Shown here in pieces: positions 18,038 to 26,691 of a stretch of DNA of 50,063 bases (its first letter is position 1; every line of letters starts with the position of its first letter). Origin of the DNA: Myxococcales bacterium (GTDB lineage Bacteria > Myxococcota_A > UBA9042 > UBA3505); NCBI GenBank assembly GCA_002728755.1, contig PBVT01000040.1, positions 1-50,063 on the forward strand, read 5' to 3'. The notes beneath the pieces are model-generated. The model made no database searches. It was not told the origin of the DNA and saw nothing but the letters and a program-made list of their open reading frames with translations. The position numbers and the translations under genes were made by a program.

Positions 18038-18703
18038 ATGGCACTAACATTGTTAGGTAAGAAAATGGGAATGACCCGTATCTTTGACGAGAACGGGAAA
18101 AATGTCCCTGTAACCGTAATTCAGGTAGGCCCGTGTGTCGTCACACAAATCAAGACGGACATCGCTTCTGAAGATGGTGGATCTACGGACGGATACAACG
18201 CCGTACAGATCGCCTTCGAAGAGATGCCGGAGCGCACGGCCACCAAGCCACGCCTTGGCCATTTCGCCAAAGCGGGCACGAAACCGCACCGTCATCTGCG
18301 CGAATTCAGGGTAGAGAGCGCTGATGCGGCCGGTGGTTATGAGCTGGGTCAGACTCTCGACATCAGCCTGCTCGAAGAGTTCGAGTATGTAGATGTGCAG
18401 GGCGTCAGCAAAGGTAAAGGATTCGCAGGTACCTTCAAGCGCTGGAACTTTACCGGTGCCAAAGAGGCCAGCCATGGTAGCCACGAGAAGTTCCGTCACG
18501 GTGGTGCCATTGGTATGAGCGCCTACCCGGGTCGCGTCATGAAAGCGAAGAAGATGGCCGGTCACCATGGTAATTACACCAAGACCTCCATCGCTTTGAA
18601 AGTCGCCGGAATCGACGCAGAAGAAGGTGTTCTTCTTGTGAAGGGCAGCGTCGCTGGTCCCACAGGCGGCGTGGTTTCTATCGCGAAATCAAAGCGTCGT
18701 TAG
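18038..18703 (+). CDS. rplC: 50S ribosomal protein L3
   Basis: 221 residues from ATG 18038, preceded by AAAGGACAGG; the frame is open upstream but the family start is MALTLLGKKMGMTRIF. L3 is a primary 23S rRNA-binding protein next to the peptidyl-transferase centre. The conserved core is present: GTFKRWNF, HGSHEKFRHGGAIG, PGRVMKAKKMAGHHG. The Gln methylated by PrmB in E. coli is absent (Met-Ser-Ala-Tyr replaces that loop), as in many bacteria. The gene stands alone: rpsJ, rplD, rplW and rplB, its usual partners, are not adjacent, and glycolytic genes follow. A second copy elsewhere cannot be excluded. Confidence 0.96.
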   Translation: MALTLLGKKMGMTRIFDENGKNVPVTVIQVGPCVVTQIKTDIASEDGGSTDGYNAVQIAFEEMPERTATKPRLGHFAKAGTKPHRHLREFRVESADAAGGYELGQTLDISLLEEFEYVDVQGVSKGKGFAGTFKRWNFTGAKEASHGSHEKFRHGGAIGMSAYPGRVMKAKKMAGHHGNYTKTSIALKVAGIDAEEGVLLVKGSVAGPTGGVVSIAKSKRR

Positions 18704-18767
18704 TTGAAACCCGGCAGGACGCCTTTGGTCGCGTCCTATGGCTTTAACCCTGGTCGAGTCACTCGCG

Positions 18768-19958
18768 ATGTCGTTTCCTTTTAAGAGGCTCTCTGAAATT
18801 GATGTAATGGGACGGCGTGTGCTCGTGCGTCTGGACCTGAACGTTCCCATCCGAGATGGGCGGATCCAGGACGATACACGTATACAAGCCGCCCTACCGA
18901 CACTCCGAGCATTACGTGAACAAAAAGCTCGCTTGGTGATCTGTGCTCATCTGGGTCGCCCCAAAGGCACCGTCAAGCCAGAGTTTTCTCTCGCGCCGGT
19001 TGGAGAGCGTTTGGCCGAGGTGCTCGACGAGCCCGTGCTATTTCCAGAGGACTGCGTTGGCGATGCAGCGTTGCGACTCTCTCGCAGTATGAATGACGGC
19101 CAGGTGATGCTACTGGAGAATCTCCGGTTTCACCCTGGCGAAAAGGCCAACAGTACCGAATTCGCCGACCGTCTACGGCAGCTCGCCGACGTTTACGTGA
19201 ATGACGCATTTGGCAGCATGCACCGCGCCCACGCCTCGGTCGACGCAACCCCACGCCTGTTCGGGGAGACCGCCGGTGGATTGTTGCTGGAACGAGAAAT
19301 CAACGCGCTCCAAAAAGTAACAAGAAATCCGGACCACCCCTTTGCCGTGCTGCTTGGGGGCGCGAAAGTCAGCGACAAGCTCCCTCTTCTGCGTGATATC
19401 GTGAGTCGTGCAGATGCTGTTCTTATCGGTGGCGCAATGGCTTATACCTTCCTTCGGGCGCAGGGGAAGCCGGTTGGGAAATCCCTGGTGGAAGATGAGC
19501 AGATCCTCAAAGCTGGCGACATTCTGCGGCGAGCCGCGAATCATGGTTGCGAGATTGTGCTCCCCGTCGATCATATTGTTGTCGATGAGATCAGTAATGA
19601 TTCGACCACTACGACGTATCGAATCGAGGATACACCGGAGGATGGCATCGGCGTAGATGTTGGCCCCCGCACTCTGGAGAGCATTCGTGGCGCCCTACAA
19701 GGCAAACGTACGCTGTTCTGGAACGGCCCCTTTGGAGTCTACGAGATCCCTCAGTTCTCGGAAGGCACGGTCGCGATCGCTAAGATGGTCGCCGACGCAC
19801 CGGGCTATACAGTGATCGGTGGCGGAGATAGCGCCGCGGCTGTACGTCGGGCAGGACTGGCACCGTTCCTCGATCATGTCTCCACCGGTGGTGGTGCAGC
19901 CCTTGAGTTGCTCGAGGGGAAAGATCTTCCCGGTATCGAAGCACTTCGCGTGATCTGA
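18768..19958 (+). CDS. pgk: Phosphoglycerate kinase
   Basis: 396 residues from ATG 18768; an in-frame ATG at 18738 would add ten residues not usual in the family. It transfers phosphate between 1,3-bisphosphoglycerate and ADP in glycolysis. Landmarks are RVLVRLDLNVP, CAHLGRPKG, ENLRFHPGE, NDAFGSMHRAHAS, LFWNGPFGVYE and the GGGDSAAA/STGGGAALELLEG nucleotide loops. It follows rplC by 64 bases and precedes tpiA by 21, so rplC-pgk-tpiA-secG may be one transcript. Confidence 0.97.
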   Translation: MSFPFKRLSEIDVMGRRVLVRLDLNVPIRDGRIQDDTRIQAALPTLRALREQKARLVICAHLGRPKGTVKPEFSLAPVGERLAEVLDEPVLFPEDCVGDAALRLSRSMNDGQVMLLENLRFHPGEKANSTEFADRLRQLADVYVNDAFGSMHRAHASVDATPRLFGETAGGLLLEREINALQKVTRNPDHPFAVLLGGAKVSDKLPLLRDIVSRADAVLIGGAMAYTFLRAQGKPVGKSLVEDEQILKAGDILRRAANHGCEIVLPVDHIVVDEISNDSTTTTYRIEDTPEDGIGVDVGPRTLESIRGALQGKRTLFWNGPFGVYEIPQFSEGTVAIAKMVADAPGYTVIGGGDSAAAVRRAGLAPFLDHVSTGGGAALELLEGKDLPGIEALRVI

Positions 19959-19979
19959 GGCTTCGGAGTCAACCATACT

Positions 19980-20735
19980 ATGACAACACGCAAACAACGT
20001 ATTACCGGCAACTGGAAAATGAACCTCGCCCTGGACGAGGCTCTCGAGCTCGCTCGTGGCATACGTAATCGCGTACGCGCGCATGTGGATAGTGATGTGG
20101 CCGTCTGCCCCCCCTACCCTTATCTTGAGCCCATCGCGCAACTGCTGAAAGACAGTCCAGTGCAGGTTGGCGCCCAAGATATGGACGCCTTCGCTTCTGG
20201 CGCTCGCACGGGAGCTGTTTCGGGACCTATGTTACGGTCGGTAGGGTGTAGCTTTACTCTGGTCGGCCATTCCGAACGACGCGCGATCTTCGGCGACACA
20301 AACGAAATTGTTTCCGCGAAACTTCGTGCTGCATTGGAGCACGACCTGGATGTCACTCTCTGTGTTGGAGAGAGCCTCGAACAACGAGAGGCGGGCACCA
20401 CCTTCGACGTCGTACTAGAACAAGTGGAGAGCGCCCTTTCCACGATCCAGGCCGGCCAGATGAACCGCATTGTAGTCGCCTATGAGCCCGTCTGGGCCAT
20501 TGGCACCGGCCATACGGCCACGCCCGCACAAGCGCAGGAAGTTCACGCACGAATTCGTTCGCATATTGGGCATCTTTATGATGCAGATATTGCGAATTCG
20601 CTCAACATCCAGTATGGCGGCAGCGTAAAACCCGATAACGCAGCCACCCTTAAGAGCCAGCCCGATGTGGATGGTGCTCTGGTGGGTGGCGCTAGTTTAG
20701 ACCCCGAATCATTTATCCAAATCATCCGAACCTGA
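19980..20735 (+). CDS. tpiA: Triosephosphate isomerase
   Basis: 251 residues. It interconverts dihydroxyacetone phosphate and glyceraldehyde 3-phosphate. The active-site residues are Lys13 in GNWKMN, His97 in VGHSERR and Glu169 in VAYEPVWAIGTG; the phosphate loop GGSVKPDN and VGGASLDP are present. The length is standard. It lies between pgk and secG with short gaps, so it is probably co-transcribed. Confidence 0.97.
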   Translation: MTTRKQRITGNWKMNLALDEALELARGIRNRVRAHVDSDVAVCPPYPYLEPIAQLLKDSPVQVGAQDMDAFASGARTGAVSGPMLRSVGCSFTLVGHSERRAIFGDTNEIVSAKLRAALEHDLDVTLCVGESLEQREAGTTFDVVLEQVESALSTIQAGQMNRIVVAYEPVWAIGTGHTATPAQAQEVHARIRSHIGHLYDADIANSLNIQYGGSVKPDNAATLKSQPDVDGALVGGASLDPESFIQIIRT

Positions 20736-20748
20736 AGGCGGAGCCAAA

Positions 20749-21471
20749 ATGTTCCTCAATCTGCTCGTAGGATCCTACCTAGTCATCTGTTTCTTTCTGA
20801 TCATCATCATTCTTCTCCAAGCTGGAAAGGGTGGTGGAATGGGTGCCGCCTTTGGTGGTGCGGGCTCATCGACCGTTTTAGGCGGCTCCGGTGGTGCCGG
20901 TACGGTTGGAAAGATTACGTGGTGGGCATCCGCACTTTTCATGCTTCTTTCGATCATGATCACCGTAACCTCTGGTGCGCGAAGCAAAATCAAAAACCGA
21001 ACGGATAAGACGCCTCCTGTCTGGACCGCGGATGCTGCGCTGACCTTCACAGAGGTCACGCCGAATAGCATGAAGGTGGCCTGGACATCTGCCTCGGACA
21101 ACCGGGGTGTCACGGATTACTTCGTTGTTATCACGCAAACCAATGATGAGACTCGTGTTCGCGAGAAACACATCACAGCCGACGACGACAACACCATCCT
21201 TTCGGAAGTTGTTGTAGAGGACCTACAGCCCGAAACAGATTATAGTGTCGTCGTAACCGCACGTGATGCCCAACGTCTTTCGACGGAAGGCCCCAAAGGG
21301 TCGCAACGCACAACCGCCGCGACAGAGGCCCCAGAGCCTACGGAAGAGCCAGCGTCAGATCCTGCTCCGACCGTGACGCCCGACGCAGGCGGAACCGATC
21401 CTGGGGACACAACCTCAACGACGAACACCGATGCTACGGAATCAACATCATCCGACACGTCTAGTGATTAG
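20749..21471 (+). CDS. secG: SecG translocase subunit fused to a fibronectin-III-like domain
   Basis: 240 residues, against about 75-130 for ordinary SecG. Residues 1-80 are SecG: a first membrane helix, the conserved LLQAGKGGGMGAAFGG loop, and a second helix (about 56-76). SecG assists SecYE-mediated export. Residues about 88-190 look like a fibronectin type III domain (TPPVWTADAA, SMKVAWTSASDN, DLQPETDYSVVVTA). The final 50 residues are Thr/Glu/Pro/Asp-rich and disordered. With two helices and the usual topology the extension would be periplasmic. It lies directly downstream of tpiA, the common pgk-tpiA-secG order. The extension is real in-frame sequence with no sign of a frameshift. Confidence 0.9.
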   Translation: MFLNLLVGSYLVICFFLIIIILLQAGKGGGMGAAFGGAGSSTVLGGSGGAGTVGKITWWASALFMLLSIMITVTSGARSKIKNRTDKTPPVWTADAALTFTEVTPNSMKVAWTSASDNRGVTDYFVVITQTNDETRVREKHITADDDNTILSEVVVEDLQPETDYSVVVTARDAQRLSTEGPKGSQRTTAATEAPEPTEEPASDPAPTVTPDAGGTDPGDTTSTTNTDATESTSSDTSSD

Positions 21472-21539
21472 CAACGGGATCCGAGGTCGCGAACCTTCTT
21501 CCGGCGAACAGTAGTCGGAAACAGGGAGCAGAAGACGAG

Positions 21540-22649
21540 ATGAGGGACCAAGAAGCGGGAGAACTGAGAGCCGTCCGGTTTCGGGACGCCATCTGGCGCC
21601 TTGGAGGCAGCCCCTGGTCTTTCTATTTCTTAGGTGCCCTTTTGGCGGTATGGATCCTGATTGGGTCGGCCGTACCCCAGGTCCCCATGAGTGAGCTGCA
21701 GGGTATGGCGTCTGTCGAGATACGCCAACTTACGCGCCTCTTCGAAGCAAACGAGCTGGCCTTTTCATGGTTCACCTATTTACTGCTAACGCTCCTGTTC
21801 ATTAACGGGCTCGGTATGGCATTTGCCAAACGTTTGGGACCAGCCTCCTTTCTTCTACCCATTGCCTTTGTCCTCGGTGTGGTGGGCTTCTATGCCTCCA
21901 CCCACGTTGTACAGCGTGGCACGGTCTGGGTTCGGGAAGGCGGAAACAACATCCACACCGACTTTCGAGCAATCGCCGAGACCAATAGTGGAAGACTGGA
22001 TATCACCCTTCCGTTCTCGTTGATGTGCCCGCCGCAGGATGGGGATAGCCTCAATTGCATCGTTCAGCACGCCAAGAACGGGAAAAGGCAGTCCATCGTA
22101 ATCCACACCCCCGGTAACGGTGTCTCAACCATTGGCTCGTATCGTATGAGCTGGACGCAAACCCGACCGGCTCAACGGCCGACTAGCGAAGCCTTCGACA
22201 TTAAACCTCCCGCACCCTGGGTCTACCTGGGTTCGAACGGTGAAAGCGGCGTTGTGTGCAAAGACGAGCCTTGTCCGAGGCCGGGAAAGAGCGATGCCCC
22301 CGTAGACTCCTTAACGCTGGGCCCCTGGAAACTCTCCTTTCTTTCTACCAAGAACGACGGGGCCGTTTTGGTCGCGAATGGCCCAGGTACGAGTTCTGGA
22401 AAAACCCGTGTTCTGGTGGGGTTGGACTCCCGACTTCGTGAAGGTCCCGATGCCCCTGTGGCCAAGGGCGATGCAACAACTCATCTCCCAGGCTCCGTTC
22501 GAGCCCCACGATGGCTTGGCATGAGTTTCGTCCGCATCCCGGAGAATTCTCTTCTCTCCACCCTATATTGGGCTCACCCATTATTTGTCCTGGCTGCGGT
22601 TGGATTGCTCATCTCTCTTCTTCGCAGAAAAGACGAGGAGAAGGTGTGA
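21540..22649 (+). CDS. ResB-like cytochrome c biogenesis membrane protein
   Basis: 369 residues. The N-terminus has WRLGGSPWSFYFLGALLAVW and GSAVPQVP, resembling ResB/Ccs1 ("iGs.iPQ"). Three hydrophobic helices occur within the first 125 residues and one near the C-terminus (about 342-362), with a large extracytoplasmic loop between. ResB with CcsA delivers heme to apocytochrome c. The match is partial, the loop has paired Cys, and no CcsA with a WGxxWxWD motif is next to it, so the assignment is tentative. The stop overlaps the next start (TGATG), giving a coupled pair. Confidence 0.6.
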   Translation: MRDQEAGELRAVRFRDAIWRLGGSPWSFYFLGALLAVWILIGSAVPQVPMSELQGMASVEIRQLTRLFEANELAFSWFTYLLLTLLFINGLGMAFAKRLGPASFLLPIAFVLGVVGFYASTHVVQRGTVWVREGGNNIHTDFRAIAETNSGRLDITLPFSLMCPPQDGDSLNCIVQHAKNGKRQSIVIHTPGNGVSTIGSYRMSWTQTRPAQRPTSEAFDIKPPAPWVYLGSNGESGVVCKDEPCPRPGKSDAPVDSLTLGPWKLSFLSTKNDGAVLVANGPGTSSGKTRVLVGLDSRLREGPDAPVAKGDATTHLPGSVRAPRWLGMSFVRIPENSLLSTLYWAHPLFVLAAVGLLISLLRRKDEEKV

Positions 22650-23938
22650 TGCCCGCGATTCCGATCACCCTGCTTGTCGGGGCCGTCCTCGCCTTGGCAG
22701 GCTTTACGGTTCCTCGTGGCCATCGCGCGATCTCGCTGCTCGTCATCGGCGCGGTAATCGGTGCTATCTCGCAACACGGCTCTTTGGCGTTTGATGAAGC
22801 CTGGTACGTTCTCGCTTTGAGCACCTTAGGCCCCCTCCTATTGGGTCTTATCAACCGAAACCACGCGCGCGAAGCCCTCGCGGTTGCCACAACCCTTTTA
22901 TGGCCAGCCTGTCTTCTATTTGTCTGGCGCATATCAAGTCATACCCCGAGCGCAGATCTCGATCTGGTGACGGGTATTCTCCTCACACTTGCAACCACAA
23001 CAACCGCTACCATTTTTGTACGTGTAAGCTCGTCTCTATACGAGGCGGGGGAAGGCAAGCTCTGGAACGCGCTGGTCCTGGCGGTTCTGGTACTGATCAC
23101 GTTATTGCCCTGGGCTGGCAGTACCGATGCAGTGCCGGTGGCTATATCCGCCACGACGGACACCTTGGATGTGCCACAAGTGGTAACATTGATAAGCCTC
23201 GAGGCATCGAGCGGTATGTCCAACGAGACCAACGCCATCGCTACAGGACATATCGAGTTATTAGCGCACCTTCGTACGGCCCTTCTCTGGTCTGGAATTG
23301 CGAGCTTGCTCCTCTTGGCTTTCTCGGCGATTACGCGCCACACTACCGCGCGCCGCCTCTCCGACCTCACATCTGTTGTAACGGCCGTAATCGCGACTCT
23401 GCTCCCTATAGCCGCCTTCTTCTCTGTGATGGAGTCTCCGATACCTCGTGCGCATATCGAAGCGGCCACACTGGCAAGACTGGGCTTGCCGGCCGCCACA
23501 AGTTATCTCCCTCTTGGCACACTCCCCAGTCCGAATGGACACTTCCTTCTGCTCGGGCTTCCTGTGGCAGCCGGACTGTTGCCTGGGCTCGCAGCTGCCC
23601 TATTTACGGGGCTAGCCCATTCACGGCCCAAGGAGAACCCGACGGGTGCCCTGGAAGAGAACGCATCCGCTCCTACCCGCTGGGTACTTCTCGTATTTGC
23701 TACCCTAAGTGCCGTCTATTGCTTTGGCATGTTCGCGACCGAGTTGTCGGGATCGGGTTATGGGCTCGGTCGCGCCCCCTGGTCCACAATCCTTTCCGCC
23801 CTGATTGTTACCGCAGGGACCCTGGTGGCAACAAAGGAACAAAAGGATGGGAAGCGTTTCCTCGGAACAGGCATGCTCGTCGTCCTCACACTGATACTGG
23901 CGGGTATCATTGGACCCGGCGAAAGCTGGTTCCCTTGA
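22649..23938 (+). CDS. Polytopic membrane protein of unknown function
   Basis: 429 residues from ATG 22649, which overlaps the preceding stop by one base and has GAGGAGAAGG upstream; the longer frame from 22511 overlaps the neighbour and is not needed. It has about ten or more hydrophobic helices with Ala/Leu/Thr-rich composition and few charged residues. No CcsA tryptophan motif or other family signature is visible. Coupling to the ResB-like gene suggests a shared membrane role, possibly in place of CcsA, but that is inference. Confidence 0.8.
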   Translation: MPAIPITLLVGAVLALAGFTVPRGHRAISLLVIGAVIGAISQHGSLAFDEAWYVLALSTLGPLLLGLINRNHAREALAVATTLLWPACLLFVWRISSHTPSADLDLVTGILLTLATTTTATIFVRVSSSLYEAGEGKLWNALVLAVLVLITLLPWAGSTDAVPVAISATTDTLDVPQVVTLISLEASSGMSNETNAIATGHIELLAHLRTALLWSGIASLLLLAFSAITRHTTARRLSDLTSVVTAVIATLLPIAAFFSVMESPIPRAHIEAATLARLGLPAATSYLPLGTLPSPNGHFLLLGLPVAAGLLPGLAAALFTGLAHSRPKENPTGALEENASAPTRWVLLVFATLSAVYCFGMFATELSGSGYGLGRAPWSTILSALIVTAGTLVATKEQKDGKRFLGTGMLVVLTLILAGIIGPGESWFP

Positions 23939-23939
23939 T

Positions 23940-25034
23940 ATGAAAACCCAGGCCATACGGCTCGACACCTATTATAGAAAACACGCGCGGGACCTTCCCT
24001 GGCGGCATACGACGGACCCCTACCGGATCTGGGTCAGCGAAATCATGCTTCAGCAAACCCGCGTCGAAGCCGTTCGCGAGCGTTATGTACAATTTCTTGA
24101 GAGGTTCCCTCACGTCTACGCGCTTGCCGCTGCTAACCTTGACGAGGTACGTGCCGAATGGTCCGGGCTTGGGTATTACCGGCGTGCCCGCTATTTATGG
24201 GAAGGAGCCCGGTATATAGTGGAACAACATGGGGGCGTCTTCCCCGACAACTCCACCGCGTTGCAGGCCGTTCCGGGTATTGGTGAGTATACATCCTGTG
24301 CCGTAGCCGCGATCGCATTTGGTGAGCCCGTCGCGGCAATCGATGGGAACGTCCTGCGCGTAGGGAGCCGAGTTCTCGGAATCGACGCACCAAAGAATTC
24401 GGCGGCGTTACGAAAACCAGTGAAAGCCTGGGCAGACGCTATCGTCGAGAACGGCGAACCGAGCATTCTTGTACAGGCATTAATGGAGATTGGTGCCACA
24501 GTCTGCACCCCACGAAGTGTGGCGTGCGCAAAGTGCCCGTTTGGCGAAGACTGTATCGCCAAATCGACCCTACCCGATCCCACGGTGCTCCCCACAACAA
24601 CGCCCAAAGCTCCCAGATCCCAATGGAAAGGCGTTCTTTTCGCCGCGCTAACACCCGATGAGGCACTCTTTCTACAACGAAGGCCAGAGAAAGGGCTCCT
24701 GGCCGGGCTTTGGTTTCTACCTGGACTGGTAGGCGAGCAGGCGGATCTGATGGGCCGACTGGATGACCCTGCCAGCCTCTTGCATTCGATCCTCCCCGGC
24801 GCGACGATTGTCGATGCACCTCCCGCAGTCGGGACCTGGCAATTCTCGCATATAGACCTCAACGCCACCATCTATCGCGCCCAGCTCCCAACCGGTTTCA
24901 ATGGCGCAGCGGGAAGGGTTAATCCCCCTCCGGACTGGGCAAAAGAAGCACTGCCCAGCGTAACACGACATCTCCTCTCGGTTGCCGATGTGCATATCGG
25001 ATCGGGACCCACGGGTAAGACATCGCCCCCTTGA
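23940..25034 (+). CDS. mutY: A/G-specific adenine DNA glycosylase
   Basis: 364 residues from ATG 23940, two bases after the preceding stop; a start at 23910 is open but adds an unrelated leader. It removes adenine mispaired with 8-oxoguanine. It has the RDLPWR and SEIMLQQT motifs with Glu34, the helix-hairpin-helix VPGIGEYTS (111-119), and catalytic Asp135 in AAIDGNVLRV. The 4Fe-4S ligands are Cys189, 196, 199 and 205 (C-x6-C-x2-C-x5-C). The C-terminal part (about 225-350) is the NUDIX-like 8-oxoG recognition domain (RPEKGLLAGLWFLPG). Confidence 0.96.
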   Translation: MKTQAIRLDTYYRKHARDLPWRHTTDPYRIWVSEIMLQQTRVEAVRERYVQFLERFPHVYALAAANLDEVRAEWSGLGYYRRARYLWEGARYIVEQHGGVFPDNSTALQAVPGIGEYTSCAVAAIAFGEPVAAIDGNVLRVGSRVLGIDAPKNSAALRKPVKAWADAIVENGEPSILVQALMEIGATVCTPRSVACAKCPFGEDCIAKSTLPDPTVLPTTTPKAPRSQWKGVLFAALTPDEALFLQRRPEKGLLAGLWFLPGLVGEQADLMGRLDDPASLLHSILPGATIVDAPPAVGTWQFSHIDLNATIYRAQLPTGFNGAAGRVNPPPDWAKEALPSVTRHLLSVADVHIGSGPTGKTSPP

Positions 25035-25110
25035 GTTTGCGCGTCAACGGAATCTGAAGCACCATCGAGGAACGGTCCACGTACGCTGCCTCTCTGGTCG
25101 AGCTCCCCCT

Positions 25111-26691
25111 ATGTGCCCAAAGAAAATAGAAAACATCCCCCTACCCCTCGCCTACGACACGCCGGATCTACACGCCGCCGCTGCGGACGCCCTGGGTCGA
25201 CCCCTGGAAGAAATTGGGGCCGTGCGTATGATTCGTAGATCCCTGGACGCAAGACGGCGTTCGCCACAGTTTCTTGCAAACCTTGAGATCTTCTCCCCAG
25301 GCGAAGACCCAGCCCCATTGTGGAATGGCCCGCAATACGCAGCCAAACAAAGCACCAGGAACTCGCCTTTAATCGTAGGTGCTGGACCCGCAGGCCTCTT
25401 TGCGGCTCTACGCCTACTCGAACACGGTATCAAGCCCCTGGTGATCGACCGCGGGGCTCCGGTGGATGAAAGAGGCCGTCATGTGGCCGACTTTCGACGG
25501 AACGGGGCCCTAAACGAGGAGTCCAATTACTGCTATGGAGAAGGAGGCGCAGGCACCTTCAGTGATGGGAAACTCTATACCAGAAAAAAGCATGTCCTGG
25601 TTCGCACCGTGCTCGAATGGCTCGTGGCGTTCGGGGCCCCTGAGTTTGAAACCCTGATCGAATCACGCCCCCATGTTGGAACCAATTACCTGATCCCTAT
25701 CTTAAAGAAGCTTCGGGAGGACCTCCAGGCCCACGGAGCGGAGATTCGCTTTCACACCCGCCTCCTACGATTCTTGTACCAGAACGATGGCGGCCATCAG
25801 AAGATTGTCGGGGCAGAACTTTCCGATGGCACCCATGTGGAGTGTGAGAATGTGATCCTGGCCACAGGGCATAGCGCGCGCCCATTATATCGGCAGCTCC
25901 TGCACGAAGGAGTCGCGATGGAATCGAAACCCACAGCGATTGGATTTCGTCTCGAGCACCCCCAGGAGATGATCGACGCGTCCCAATTTGGTGCCTCCGC
26001 TGGTAAAGGCCATCTGGGCGCCGCAAGCTATCGGCTCGCCTGCCAGGCGGACGGACGTGGAGTCTATTCCTTCTGCATGTGCCCGGGAGGCTTCGTCATT
26101 CCAACACCCGTGCGGGACGGGCACCTGAACGTGAATGGAATGAGCAATTCCAATCGTGGGGGCCCCTTTGCAAATAGCGCCATCGTTACCACGGTAGACG
26201 CAGAGGATTATGCCAAACTTGCTGCGCCCGATGTGCCTCCCGCCCTCGCAGGCCTTGCCTTTCAAGATGCATTAGAGCAAGCCTGCTTCACCCTCGGCGG
26301 CGGGTCCTATATCGCGCCGGCACAACGGATCCCGGATTTTCTGCGAGGACGCACTGGGGACGTACCTGAAAAGACGAGCTTCCGGCCGGGCATTCAGGCC
26401 GCGGATCTCACCACGATTCTACCCGGCCAGCTCCATGGGCCGTTGCGTGAAGCGCTCCAAACCTTTGCCCGAAAGATCCGTGGGTTCGATAGCCGTGAAG
26501 CCGTGGCCATCGGATTGGAAACCACGACCTCCGCACCTCTACAGATTCTACGGGACAACCAGAGCCTTCAATCCCCAACCGTAGGGGGGTTATATCCTTG
26601 CGGGGAAGGAGCTGGTTTTGCAGGTGGTATTGTATCGAGCGCCATCGATGGCATCCGTGTAGCTGACGCCATCGCCGACCAGCAGGCCTAA
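25111..26691 (+). CDS. FAD-dependent dehydrogenase-like protein (COG2509 type)
   Basis: 526 residues from ATG 25111; the frame extends to 24982 but would overlap mutY by over 50 bases. An N-terminal region with VRMIRRSLDARRR precedes the dinucleotide-binding LIVGAGPAGLFAAL (87-100). Further motifs are YCYGEGGAGTFSDGKLYTR, a region with SFCMCPGGFVIP, and the C-terminal YPCGEGAGFAGGIVSSA. The order matches the uncharacterised FAD-dependent dehydrogenases of COG2509. The substrate is unknown. The stop codon overlaps that of dapF on the other strand by three bases. Confidence 0.87.
   Translation: MCPKKIENIPLPLAYDTPDLHAAAADALGRPLEEIGAVRMIRRSLDARRRSPQFLANLEIFSPGEDPAPLWNGPQYAAKQSTRNSPLIVGAGPAGLFAALRLLEHGIKPLVIDRGAPVDERGRHVADFRRNGALNEESNYCYGEGGAGTFSDGKLYTRKKHVLVRTVLEWLVAFGAPEFETLIESRPHVGTNYLIPILKKLREDLQAHGAEIRFHTRLLRFLYQNDGGHQKIVGAELSDGTHVECENVILATGHSARPLYRQLLHEGVAMESKPTAIGFRLEHPQEMIDASQFGASAGKGHLGAASYRLACQADGRGVYSFCMCPGGFVIPTPVRDGHLNVNGMSNSNRGGPFANSAIVTTVDAEDYAKLAAPDVPPALAGLAFQDALEQACFTLGGGSYIAPAQRIPDFLRGRTGDVPEKTSFRPGIQAADLTTILPGQLHGPLREALQTFARKIRGFDSREAVAIGLETTTSAPLQILRDNQSLQSPTVGGLYPCGEGAGFAGGIVSSAIDGIRVADAIADQQA

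Noticed and set aside
22900..23943. 347-codon + strand frame inside the polytopic membrane protein gene
   Set aside because: Arg/His/Tyr-rich composition typical of an out-of-frame reading; the hydrophobic frame is clearly the coding one.
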